64,000 bases of DNA, taken from assembly GCA_963715785.1 (NCBI GenBank), contig OY970276.1, forward strand, positions 4,030,001 through 4,094,000, read 5' to 3'. Both the position numbers and the translations under genes were made by a program. A model generated the notes under the pieces. It saw only the letters and a program-made list of their open reading frames with translations. It searched no databases and had not been told where the DNA came from. This document shows, piece after piece, positions 24,714 through 32,601 of this stretch (position 1 is its first letter; each line of letters begins with the position of its first letter). The stretch is from LD21 sp963715785. Its GTDB lineage: Bacteria; Bacteroidota; Bacteroidia; Bacteroidales; VadinHA17.

Positions 24714-24787
24714 TGAACCTGAAGGGACTCGAACCCCCAACCTTCTGGTCCGTAGCCAGATGCTCTATCCAATTAAGCTACAGGTCC
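24714..24787 (-). tRNA. tRNA-Arg (ACG anticodon)
   Basis: Minus-strand cloverleaf: acceptor GGACCTG pairs with CAGGTTC (one GU), anticodon arm CTGG-CTACGGA-CCAG with ACG at 34-36, T arm with GGTTCGAGTCC, discriminator A. CCA is not encoded. ACG would be modified to ICG and read CGU, CGC and CGA. Confidence 0.96.
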
Positions 24788-25016
24788 TGCTGTGATGCGG
24801 ACGCAAATATAGCAATATTTGGAAAAATCGAATAACTAATTTTAAGGAAAGTTCCATATATATGAAAAGGATTGCTTTGTCGCTTCACTTCTGGTAATGA
24901 CCTCCCGGTTAGTTTCTTCTATAAGTACCTAAACCAATACATTACAAAATCAGAAAAAGCGTGGATTCCATTTGGAAAAAGGAATAATTATGCGTCTATA
25001 GAGTTTTAATATCCTA

Positions 25017-25607
25017 TTATTGTTTTCTTTTTTTGACCAGTTCTTGCTGGCCTTTATAGCAAAGGTAAGCTGAACCGGCTCCGATGACAGCTCCCACCAA
25101 TACATCACTGGGAAAATGCACGCCCAAATCCATGCGTGAATAACCGACTGCACCAGCCCATGCATAAGATGGAATTATAACGTACCACTTCGGCCAGGTC
25201 AAGCTTATGGAAGTCGCCAATGCGAAGGCATCAGATGAATGACCTGAAGGGAAAGAGGGACTTGCGCCACCTGTTAATTTTTCAATGAACCAATAGGTTA
25301 CAAATGGTCTCGGTCTGTCAACGGTATATTTCAGGATATTTGTTATTATGGCCGAAGATAAAACGGAAGCTCCGATATAAAACGAATTCTGCCGTTTGAC
25401 TGTGTCTTTCTTTAACAGACTAAAGACAAACAGCAATACGGGGAAACCAACAGCAAGCGGTCCGGCCGAATTGGTCAGGCTTCTGAAAACCACATCAAGC
25501 CGAGTGTTGCGATTCAGATTAATATCCTTAAGAATGTCAACATCAGCTTTCTGTGTACATCCTGAAATTAAAAAGACAGAGATTAGTATTATAAGATGTT
25601 TCTTCAT
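25017..25607 (-). CDS. PAP2-family phosphatase, membrane lipoprotein-like
   Basis: A 196-residue type-2 phosphatidic-acid-phosphatase-like enzyme. The start MKKHLIILISVFLISGCTQK carries a lipobox-like LISGC. Three catalytic motifs are intact: KYTVDRPRP, PSFPSGHSSD and SRMDLGVHFPSDV. Several hydrophobic helices place it in a membrane, with the active site probably periplasmic. It may dephosphorylate undecaprenyl pyrophosphate or lipids; the substrate cannot be read from sequence. It stands alone on the minus strand. Confidence 0.93.
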   Translation of the reverse strand: MKKHLIILISVFLISGCTQKADVDILKDINLNRNTRLDVVFRSLTNSAGPLAVGFPVLLFVFSLLKKDTVKRQNSFYIGASVLSSAIITNILKYTVDRPRPFVTYWFIEKLTGGASPSFPSGHSSDAFALATSISLTWPKWYVIIPSYAWAGAVGYSRMDLGVHFPSDVLVGAVIGAGSAYLCYKGQQELVKKRKQ

Positions 25608-25741
25608 TCTGACTCATCTCTTAAATCGTTTGCAAGTTAGCCAGTGGTAGTTCATGATTCAATTTACTGCAAATTAAACCATCCACCCAAGATTAACTTA
25701 GATGGATGGCATTAACCCCAAAAACTATATAACTTATTAAT

Positions 25742-26770
25742 TTATTTGACTGGCTCAATTACTAAAACAGTAAATGTTCCGGGCTTAATTGCAGGCCTCG
25801 GTCGTGGATTATCAGCCGTTTTTTCCGGTGCTGGACCAAATTCTGCTGTTGGCAGATAAATTCTATGCGTTTTTTCACTTACAGATATTGTTCTGGCTCC
25901 TGCCTGTGTAGGAACGTTTGCCAGTACTTTAAATGAATTTGCGTTTTCTTCCTGCACAACAGTAAGAACACCTTCACCACACGAACTATAGGCACGCTTG
26001 AGACCCGGGTCAAAACCGGCACCATCCACGCTACCACCTGTCGGAATAGTTGTGATTACCTTGCCCGTTTCTGCATCAAGTATAACCATCAGTTTATCAG
26101 TAGCACTGAAAAGGCGATGAGTGACATTATCAAGAGCAAGACCACTTGGTTCTTCACCCGGACTAATTGACCATGTCTGTTCTACCTTCCATGTTTTCGT
26201 GTTTATCATGCAAACTTCACTTTTGTCCTCAATATTTACATAAACTTTACCCTTTCCGTCGGTTACTGATGCCTCTGGTTTTCCGGGAAGTTTGATCGTC
26301 GCAATAACTTTGTCGGTTTTGGTGTCTATAACCGTAGCATTCGATGACCGACCATTCCAGGTAATTATGGTTTTTGTAAATGGCTCATACATAATTGCAT
26401 CGGGATTTTTCCCGGTTACAGCAACTTTTTTAAGGACACTGAAATCTTTTGTGCTAAAAACAGTCACATTGCTATCTGCCCCATTGCTGATATAACCTTT
26501 TTTCAGTTCGGGGTCAATGGCGATACCATGTACACCATTCACATCAGTTATGGTGGCGACACTTTTACCGGTGTTCAAGTCTACTACATTCACCATTTTC
26601 CCATGCGAAACATATAACATACCAGTTGCATCATCAGCATTCAGATAATCCCAGAAACCATCTCCGGGGAGACTTATCTTCTGTACTATCTTATACCCGT
26701 TAGAATTTTGGGCACTTAAACCCATTAATGACAGAAGAATACCTGCCATGATGAAGATTGTTTTTTTCAT
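25742..26770 (-). CDS. YncE-like beta-propeller protein, exported
   Basis: A 342-residue periplasmic protein: signal peptide (MKKTIFIMAGILLSLMGLSA) then repeated YVTN-type blades (for example GMLYVSHGKMVNVVDLNTGK, KGYISNGADSNVTVFSTKDF, KTIITWNGRSSNATVIDTKT). Such seven-bladed propellers bind ligands or partners; enzymatic residues are not evident. A two-component system lies immediately upstream on the same strand (57 nt from the kinase stop), so it could be a target or sensor partner. Confidence 0.9.
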   Translation of the reverse strand: MKKTIFIMAGILLSLMGLSAQNSNGYKIVQKISLPGDGFWDYLNADDATGMLYVSHGKMVNVVDLNTGKSVATITDVNGVHGIAIDPELKKGYISNGADSNVTVFSTKDFSVLKKVAVTGKNPDAIMYEPFTKTIITWNGRSSNATVIDTKTDKVIATIKLPGKPEASVTDGKGKVYVNIEDKSEVCMINTKTWKVEQTWSISPGEEPSGLALDNVTHRLFSATDKLMVILDAETGKVITTIPTGGSVDGAGFDPGLKRAYSSCGEGVLTVVQEENANSFKVLANVPTQAGARTISVSEKTHRIYLPTAEFGPAPEKTADNPRPRPAIKPGTFTVLVIEPVK

Positions 26771-26827
26771 TTTATGAATTTTAAATATTTTCTAAATATA
26801 TGACTCAATTCTGTAAATATTCTGGAT

Positions 26828-28078
26828 TTAGAATTTTACCACAACCTTATGTAAGTTATCTTCATAAACATAACTGATTTCCCATTTGTTTAAGCTGCAG
26901 ATCTCGTTGACAATAGCCAATCCAAGACCTGGAGAATCAGAAGATTGGTTTGTTTTATAAAACCTCACAAACAGTTTTGACGCCGGAATGGATAAAGATT
27001 CTCCGGTATTTGAGATTTCAAGATGATTTTTATCTAATCTGATATTTATAATCCCTTCTGCAATGCTGTGTTTTACAGAATTGCCAATAAGATTTATCAA
27101 AAGCGATTCTGCAAGAAAAAAGTTTGTCTCAACGTAGCAATCCGGAGCGATTTCCTTATAAAGTGTAAGGGATTTCCCTAATATATGATCTTCGAACATT
27201 TCAATTTTCTCTCTCAGAAGCTCAGATAGGTTTACCAGTTTTTTTTCAGGAAACTGATCATTTGCAATTTTGGTTAATAGCAGGAGTGTCTGGGTAAGCT
27301 TCGAGATCCGAAGAGTATAAGAATAAGCAGAATTGATGATCTCTGCCTGTTCTTTTTTTAAATCGGGATACTGCATCAGAGTCTCCAGCTTTGATTGAAT
27401 AACCGCAAGAGGAGTCTGAATTTCATGTGATGCATCTTCAGTGAATCTTTTAAGTGATTGATAATCAGATATCACTTTCTGAGTAAGTTTTTCAAGTGCG
27501 TCTGTCAGCTCTTTAAACTCATCAGGTTGACTCAATGAAGAAAGTTTAAAGTCTGACCTGTCGTATGAAAATAGCTTAAGCTCGTCGAGAGTATTATAAA
27601 AAGGACGCCAGATATTCAATGAAAGTTTCCGGTTTATAAAATAGAGGCTGACCAGCAGAAGAATAAAAACTGATGAAGTAACTATTGCAATCACACCCAG
27701 TAAATCATCTTCTTCAAGAAGAGTATCCCTTGCAGCTATGAAGTATTCCTTGTTTTTAATATTAGTAACCAGACTGATCTGACGGAATAGGATTTCCCTT
27801 TTTTCCGCCGCATCGAGTATTATAGAAGTATCTTTGACCTCATACGGTCTGTCAGGTTGACCAGGAACTTCTCTGATTTCAATGAAAGGATAATAACCGG
27901 GCAGAGTTCCATTTCTTTTTATTAAGCGTGTAATATGTCTTATGTCGTGAAAAAGTTTTTCATTCAGCTGATCTTTGAAAAAAAAACTGATCACAAAATA
28001 GAAAACTACTCCAGCTATAATAAATGCAGTTCCAGAGACTATAAAATAAGTTCGGTTTGTTTTTTGGAGCAGTTTCAT
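26828..28078 (-). CDS. Sensor histidine kinase
   Basis: A 416-residue membrane kinase: transmembrane helix near 10-32, an extracytoplasmic segment of about 100 residues, a second helix near 128-150, a linker, then DHp with the H-box FTEDASHEIQTPLAVIQSKL and a HATPase domain with N-box NLIGNSVKHS and G-box PGLGLAIVNE. Overlaps the response-regulator gene by ATGA (28075-28078), so the pair is co-translated. The signal is unknown; the nearby PepSY-like gene and propeller are plausible targets. Confidence 0.95.
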   Translation of the reverse strand: MKLLQKTNRTYFIVSGTAFIIAGVVFYFVISFFFKDQLNEKLFHDIRHITRLIKRNGTLPGYYPFIEIREVPGQPDRPYEVKDTSIILDAAEKREILFRQISLVTNIKNKEYFIAARDTLLEEDDLLGVIAIVTSSVFILLLVSLYFINRKLSLNIWRPFYNTLDELKLFSYDRSDFKLSSLSQPDEFKELTDALEKLTQKVISDYQSLKRFTEDASHEIQTPLAVIQSKLETLMQYPDLKKEQAEIINSAYSYTLRISKLTQTLLLLTKIANDQFPEKKLVNLSELLREKIEMFEDHILGKSLTLYKEIAPDCYVETNFFLAESLLINLIGNSVKHSIAEGIINIRLDKNHLEISNTGESLSIPASKLFVRFYKTNQSSDSPGLGLAIVNEICSLNKWEISYVYEDNLHKVVVKF

Positions 28079-28752
28079 CTGTCTGAAAATTTATAACCCA
28101 TACCGTATACATTATGAAGGTAGTTTCTGCCATTATTAAGCTCAATCTTTTTTCTGATATTTTTAATATGACTATATATAAAATCGAAATTATCGACATA
28201 AGATATTTCATTGCCCCAGACATGTTCAGCAATTGATTCCCGTGTTATTACTTTGTTCTTGTTTACAATAAAATAAAGAAGGATCTCATATTCGGTCTTT
28301 GTGAGGTCAATTAAAGATCCGTTAACCAGAACCTCATTGGATTCTGTATCAATTCTTATCTCATTGAAAACTAAAGCACTCGATCCGTCAAAATGTCTCC
28401 TTCGGGCAAGAGACCTGATACGGGAATTAAGTTCCGCGAGATGAAAAGGTTTGGTAATATAATCATCAGCTCCCATATCAAGTCCCATAATCTTGTCATC
28501 AAGACTGTTCTTTGCGGAAACAATCAGCAGACCGGCCTTCCTGTTCATGTCTTTTATAAGTTTAATCAGGTCAAGACCATTTCCCCCGGGTAAGGTCAGA
28601 TCAAGAATTATTATATCATAAATGTAAGTTGATAAGGAATCTTCTGCCTCAAAAAAAGTGTAAGCTGTCTCGACAAGAAATTTTTCAGTTTCGAGGAAGC
28701 TTTTTATTGCCAGTACAAGTTCTTTCTCATCTTCAATTATAAGGATCTTCAT
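28075..28752 (-). CDS. Response regulator, OmpR/PhoB family
   Basis: A 225-residue two-domain regulator. The receiver domain has the acidic pair (EDE near 7-9), phospho-acceptor Asp in IIILDLTLPGGNG and Lys in YITKPFHLAEL. The C-terminal winged helix includes LTKTEYEILLYF and ends HNVYGMGYKFSDR. Paired with the histidine kinase that overlaps its stop codon. Confidence 0.96.
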   Translation of the reverse strand: MKILIIEDEKELVLAIKSFLETEKFLVETAYTFFEAEDSLSTYIYDIIILDLTLPGGNGLDLIKLIKDMNRKAGLLIVSAKNSLDDKIMGLDMGADDYITKPFHLAELNSRIRSLARRRHFDGSSALVFNEIRIDTESNEVLVNGSLIDLTKTEYEILLYFIVNKNKVITRESIAEHVWGNEISYVDNFDFIYSHIKNIRKKIELNNGRNYLHNVYGMGYKFSDR

Positions 28753-29023
28753 TTTGAAATATTAATGGAGTAAATATAGGTTGTAATTCTGGACAAATTC
28801 TGTATCGTTTTGACCACAAACTTGAGCTTGATTTTTGCCAATTTCTGATTCATTTTATGAAATCGAACCTTTTAAATAACTACTAAATGTCTACAAAATC
28901 ATTTTTTACCATTGTGAAATAAATTCAGGAATCTATGCTGAACAGACAAAAATAAACAGGCCATTAATCAATAAGAGTAAAAAGGATCAAAAGAAATTAA
29001 TTAACATTTAAAAACTAAGCAAA

Positions 29024-29452
29024 ATGAAAACATCAATTTTAGTTATTGTCGCTGCTCTATTCATCAGTTTAAATGCGTTTGCTCAAAATCCTAAAGATTT
29101 ACCTGCAAAGGTTAAAACTTCATTTGATCAGAAATTTCCCAGTGCACAGAAAACAAAATGGGATAAGGAAAGCGCTAAAGAATGGGAAGTTGAGTTTATT
29201 ATGAACAATAAAGACTACTCTGCAAGTTACAGTCCTGATGGAACGTGGTTGGAAACAGAATACAAAATCAGTGAAACTGAAATACCAGCAGTCGTTACAA
29301 ATACACTCAGTAAAGAATTCCCGGGTTATAAAATTACAGTTTCAGAAATATCTGAAACGGCAAAGTCTAAAGTGTTTGAGTTTGATATCAGTAATGGGAA
29401 AACTAAAAAAGAAATCGCCATAAACGCTGATGGAAGCCTCGTAAAAAAATAA
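29024..29452 (+). CDS. PepSY-like periplasmic protein
   Basis: A 142-residue protein with a signal peptide (MKTSILVIVAALFISLNAFA, cleaved before QNP) and two tandem PepSY/BLIP-like modules: the first around FDQKFPSAQKTKWDKESAKE, the second around NTLSKEFPGYKITVSEISET. Such proteins in Bacteroidota often lie beside two-component systems, as here (divergent from the response regulator at 28752), suggesting regulation by it. A ligand-binding or protease-modulating role is possible; none is proven. Confidence 0.85.
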   Translation: MKTSILVIVAALFISLNAFAQNPKDLPAKVKTSFDQKFPSAQKTKWDKESAKEWEVEFIMNNKDYSASYSPDGTWLETEYKISETEIPAVVTNTLSKEFPGYKITVSEISETAKSKVFEFDISNGKTKKEIAINADGSLVKK

Positions 29453-29498
29453 GCAAAAAAGGAATTAATTAAAGTCTAACCTTTTCATCAGTCGTCTT

Positions 29499-29530
29499 AG
29501 CGTTCATGGTCATAATGTTCCATGAACGCT
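29499..29530. terminator. Perfect 11-bp hairpin after the PepSY-like gene
   Basis: AGCGTTCATGG / CCATGAACGCT with a 10-nt loop, 47 nt downstream of the stop. No clear T-run on either side, so it may be a weak terminator or a 3' stability element. Confidence 0.5.
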
Positions 29531-29651
29531 ATTAAAAGTCACATCCGGCCAGAACGAGTGTAACTTTTTTTTATTCATTTCGTATAAAAAACAGTTTTGA
29601 GTCAATTTTGTAAGTCGTTGCGGCTTAAAACACTGATTAAATTTAAATGTC

Positions 29652-29852
29652 ATGAAAATCTTCAGTATCGGGTATATACGCTGTAAATTTCTGGAATGCA
29701 GGATCTCCACAATAGAAGAGAGAATGGAAAAACTTCAGGAATTGAGTTTATTCTTTCAGACCAGATTCGATAAAGACAGGTCTGATAAAATCAGGGATAA
29801 GATTGAATATCTTGCCAAGAGAAAAATGGACTTAATGGCGGTTTTTCAATAA
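29652..29852 (+). CDS. Small hypothetical protein
   Basis: A 66-codon frame with a charged helical C-terminal half (ERMEKLQELSLFFQTRFDKD, then KIRDKIEYLAKRKMDLMAVF). A second candidate start is the internal Met25. No membrane segment or known motif. It converges with the universal stress gene, 11 nt between stops. Plausible but unproven. Confidence 0.4.
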   Translation: MKIFSIGYIRCKFLECRISTIEERMEKLQELSLFFQTRFDKDRSDKIRDKIEYLAKRKMDLMAVFQ

Positions 29853-29863
29853 TACTGAGGCAG

Positions 29864-30334
29864 TTATCTGTTCTTTTTAGTGGGGACAATTAAAAGCGGA
29901 ACCGAAGTATGATGCAGAACCTTTTCCGTAACACTTCCCATCACTATATTTTCAAGCCATTTCCGGCTATGCGAGCCTAAAACAATTATGTCAGCCTTCA
30001 GTTCTTTTGCAGTCTCTAAAATAGAGTCGGCAAAATCGCCTTCTTTAATAACGGTCTTAATGGTTTTATCTCCAAGGTGCTGTTTTGATTTATTGAGGTA
30101 TTGAAGAGAAGCATCTTTCAGCCTCTTAATGCTGTCCAATTGCAGCGGACCAATATCCAGATAACCGTTAAACCCCATTATCGGCGAATATCCCGATGTG
30201 AAATATAATGCCGGATCAGTTATTACATGAAGCAATATTACTTCAGCATTCATGGATTTTGCCATTGAAAATCCTGCCTCTGCCACTTTTTTTGCAGTTG
30301 GATTGTAATCCAAAGCTATCAGTACTTTTTTCAT
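29864..30334 (-). CDS. Universal stress protein, UspA family
   Basis: A 156-residue single Usp domain. The start KKVLIALDYNPTAKKVAEAG and the ATP-binding end VLGSHSRKWLENIVMGSVTE, then KVLHHTSVPLLIVP, are diagnostic; the G-x2-G-x9-G(S/T) loop is represented by GSHSRKWLENIVMGS. Cytosolic, likely ATP-binding. Lies downstream of a HEAT-repeat gene on the same strand (78 nt). Confidence 0.94.
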   Translation of the reverse strand: MKKVLIALDYNPTAKKVAEAGFSMAKSMNAEVILLHVITDPALYFTSGYSPIMGFNGYLDIGPLQLDSIKRLKDASLQYLNKSKQHLGDKTIKTVIKEGDFADSILETAKELKADIIVLGSHSRKWLENIVMGSVTEKVLHHTSVPLLIVPTKKNR

Positions 30335-30412
30335 CTTCTATGGTTTTAAATCCTATATAATCTGTTTCGCTTTAAGTAACAATACATTGGCAGTTTCCTT
30401 CAACCCTGGTTT

Positions 30413-30946
30413 TCACTTAAATACTTTTATAGCCTTTGAAGCCTCTACCGGGGCCGTCCCTCCTAATTCATGAGCATCGTCGAGACTACGCAACAATGCT
30501 GTCAGTTTTTCTCTTTCAGCCTGAGTTAGCATCGCCAGCAATACATGATGTGCACCCCTGTTAAAGATAAGTGAGCTTTTACCATCACGAATCGAATACA
30601 GTAGAGGCACTATGCTTCGTCTCCCGATATTTATAAGACCTTTTGCTGCGATCCATCTTATTTCAAATTCCTCATCATCCAGAAGATTTATCAAAAAGGG
30701 AATTGACCTTCTGTCGGCTATAAGCTCAATAATTTTTACTGCTTCTGTGCGAAGAAGTTCATTGTCGGAATCCAAAAGTTTATGCATAAGTGGAACAATG
30801 GATTTCCCCATTTTTACCAGTGCACTTCTCGCCTCAAGTTTTTTAACCGGTTTTTTAGAATCAAGCGATACTTTCAGGAGAGATGTGATATTATCCGGAA
30901 AGTCTTTCAGATATACATCTATATCAGAACTCTTATTTTTATTCAT
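30413..30946 (-). CDS. HEAT-repeat protein
   Basis: A 177-residue alpha-solenoid. Repeats are visible around KLEARSALVKMGKSIVPLMH, LLRTEAVKIIELIADRRSIP and EIRWIAAKGLINIGRRSIVP. Typically a protein-protein scaffold; no catalytic residues. Possibly co-transcribed with the universal stress gene downstream. Confidence 0.85.
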   Translation of the reverse strand: MNKNKSSDIDVYLKDFPDNITSLLKVSLDSKKPVKKLEARSALVKMGKSIVPLMHKLLDSDNELLRTEAVKIIELIADRRSIPFLINLLDDEEFEIRWIAAKGLINIGRRSIVPLLYSIRDGKSSLIFNRGAHHVLLAMLTQAEREKLTALLRSLDDAHELGGTAPVEASKAIKVFK

Positions 30947-31058
30947 AATCTCAGAAGATACAAAACACTTTTATTGTCTTAAAATAACGAATAAGCATAG
31001 AATTAAGGATTCATCATAATCCTCAATATCTATGCTATAGTTGATTAAGGACAAATAA

Positions 31059-31922
31059 CTACCTGAGCTTTAGCTTGTAATTGCCAATGTCTTTATTATC
31101 ACTAAAAACCTGGACAGTGTAAACTCCGGAAATTAATTTGTCTTTCGAATTATCTTTAAGTTCTATTTTCCGTGCATTTTCAGGATCTGCTGAAGCTGAT
31201 GACAAACTTGCAGTCATGTTCTGCGGACTATGGTCCAAAATGGCCCATGCAGATAATTTATCTTCGGGATTTATTATTTTCCCTGACGGAGAAATTATTT
31301 TGTAGCTTATTGCATCAGCTTTACTGAGAGGTGTATCAAAACTAAGATTCAGCTCTCTGGCTCTCCTGGCAATGAATGTAATTTTGTCTTTTCTGTTTCC
31401 CCTTGAAGCATAGAGCTCGACATTATCAATTCTGTCTTTCTGTGAACTTTCCAATTCACTCATAAGTTCCTTTCTTTCAGAATCAAGTGCAATTTTTGAG
31501 TTCTCCAGATCCTTGATGAGCGATAATGCTGTCTCATGCTGCAGTTCCAGATCCTGATAAGATTTATCGAGCTCCGTTTTTGACTTCTTCAGCTGTGCCA
31601 GCTCATTTTTATCTTTCATCAGAGAACTGTTTTCCTTTGACATGTATGCAATTCTCCGTTCCTTTTCTTTCAGTATTGTTTTTTCACTGGCCAAAGCTTT
31701 ATTTGTTGTTTCCTCTTTGGACTTTAAGGCAGTCAGGTCGCTTTTTATATTATCAAGATCTTCCGTAGCCTTATTTTTCTGAGACATTATGGATTCATTC
31801 TGAAGTTTCTCCTGCCTCAAATTGCGTTTATTCCTTGAATTTGAAAAGAACGCAATACCTGCAATGATTAACAGAACAACTATTATGGCAGATCCTGCTA
31901 ATCTTACTCTCTTTTCCTTCAT
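31059..31922 (-). CDS. Membrane-anchored coiled-coil protein
   Basis: A 287-residue protein with one N-terminal transmembrane helix (about 8-27), a coiled coil (about 35-165, rich in KE/LK heptads) and a C-terminal beta-rich domain (about 170-287) that includes YKIISPSGKIINPEDKLSAW and ends SGVYTVQVFSDNKDIGNYKL. The C-domain pattern suggests an Ig-like or carbohydrate-binding fold outside the cytoplasm. I do not recognise a named family. Confidence 0.75.
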   Translation of the reverse strand: MKEKRVRLAGSAIIVVLLIIAGIAFFSNSRNKRNLRQEKLQNESIMSQKNKATEDLDNIKSDLTALKSKEETTNKALASEKTILKEKERRIAYMSKENSSLMKDKNELAQLKKSKTELDKSYQDLELQHETALSLIKDLENSKIALDSERKELMSELESSQKDRIDNVELYASRGNRKDKITFIARRARELNLSFDTPLSKADAISYKIISPSGKIINPEDKLSAWAILDHSPQNMTASLSSASADPENARKIELKDNSKDKLISGVYTVQVFSDNKDIGNYKLKLR

Positions 31923-32097
31923 GGCTTTAATATTTAAATTGATTAAATTAATTAAAGCAGGTAAACCAAATTATATGCCAGACATTGCTCATTAACAATA
32001 GATTAACATTTGATTAAGATAGTATTAACTGATGAAGCATAAGGTAAAACCTGACTTAGTATCCTTAATCTCAAATAATTCCGGAATAATTCATCTG

Positions 32098-32601
32098 TTA
32101 ACCCGGCCTGTTTTGTTTTTCCAGAGCTGTCACTTTTGCAAGCCTGCGTTTAAATCTTTCCTCACCTGAAAAACGTGCGTTCAGAAAACCATGTATTAAA
32201 TCAAGTGAGAGGGCATATCCGGTGACTTGTCCTCCCAGGCAAATAATATTCATATCGTCATCCTCCACCCCCTGGTGCGCTGAGTAGGAGTCGGTAATCA
32301 ATGCCGCACGTACACCTGCGACTTTATTCGCTGCAAAGCACGCACCCACCCCGCTTGCGCATATTGCAATGCCCCGACTGATATCGCCCTCCGAAACTGC
32401 CAGGGCCATAGGTATGACAAAATCGGGATAGTCGTCACCGGCCACAAGCTCATGAGCTCCGAAATCCTCAACCTCATAGCCAGCCGCATTTAGTGCAGAC
32501 TTCAACTGTTTTTTAAGCTCAAATCCTCCATGGTCTGATGCCATACCAATACGCATCGCTTCTTTCTGAGGTGTTATTTCTGACTTTTTTATTGTTTCCA
32601 T
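32098..32601 (-). CDS. rpiB: RpiB/LacA/LacB-family sugar-phosphate isomerase
   Basis: A 167-residue isomerase interconverting ribose 5-phosphate and ribulose 5-phosphate. The start (RIGMASDHGGFELKKQLKSA) has the phosphate-binding DHGG. The catalytic Cys lies in AICASGVGACFAANK (family: CGTGxGxxxAANK, with ASG here replacing GTG), and the GVRAALITDSYSA segment follows. The start overlaps the phosphoketolase stop by 13 nt on the same strand, implying coupling in a pentose-phosphate operon. Confidence 0.92.
   Translation of the reverse strand: METIKKSEITPQKEAMRIGMASDHGGFELKKQLKSALNAAGYEVEDFGAHELVAGDDYPDFVIPMALAVSEGDISRGIAICASGVGACFAANKVAGVRAALITDSYSAHQGVEDDDMNIICLGGQVTGYALSLDLIHGFLNARFSGEERFKRRLAKVTALEKQNRPG

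Noticed and set aside
24610..24795. 61-codon plus-strand ORF
   Set aside because: It crosses the terminator and tRNA-Arg on the other strand; it is a chance frame.
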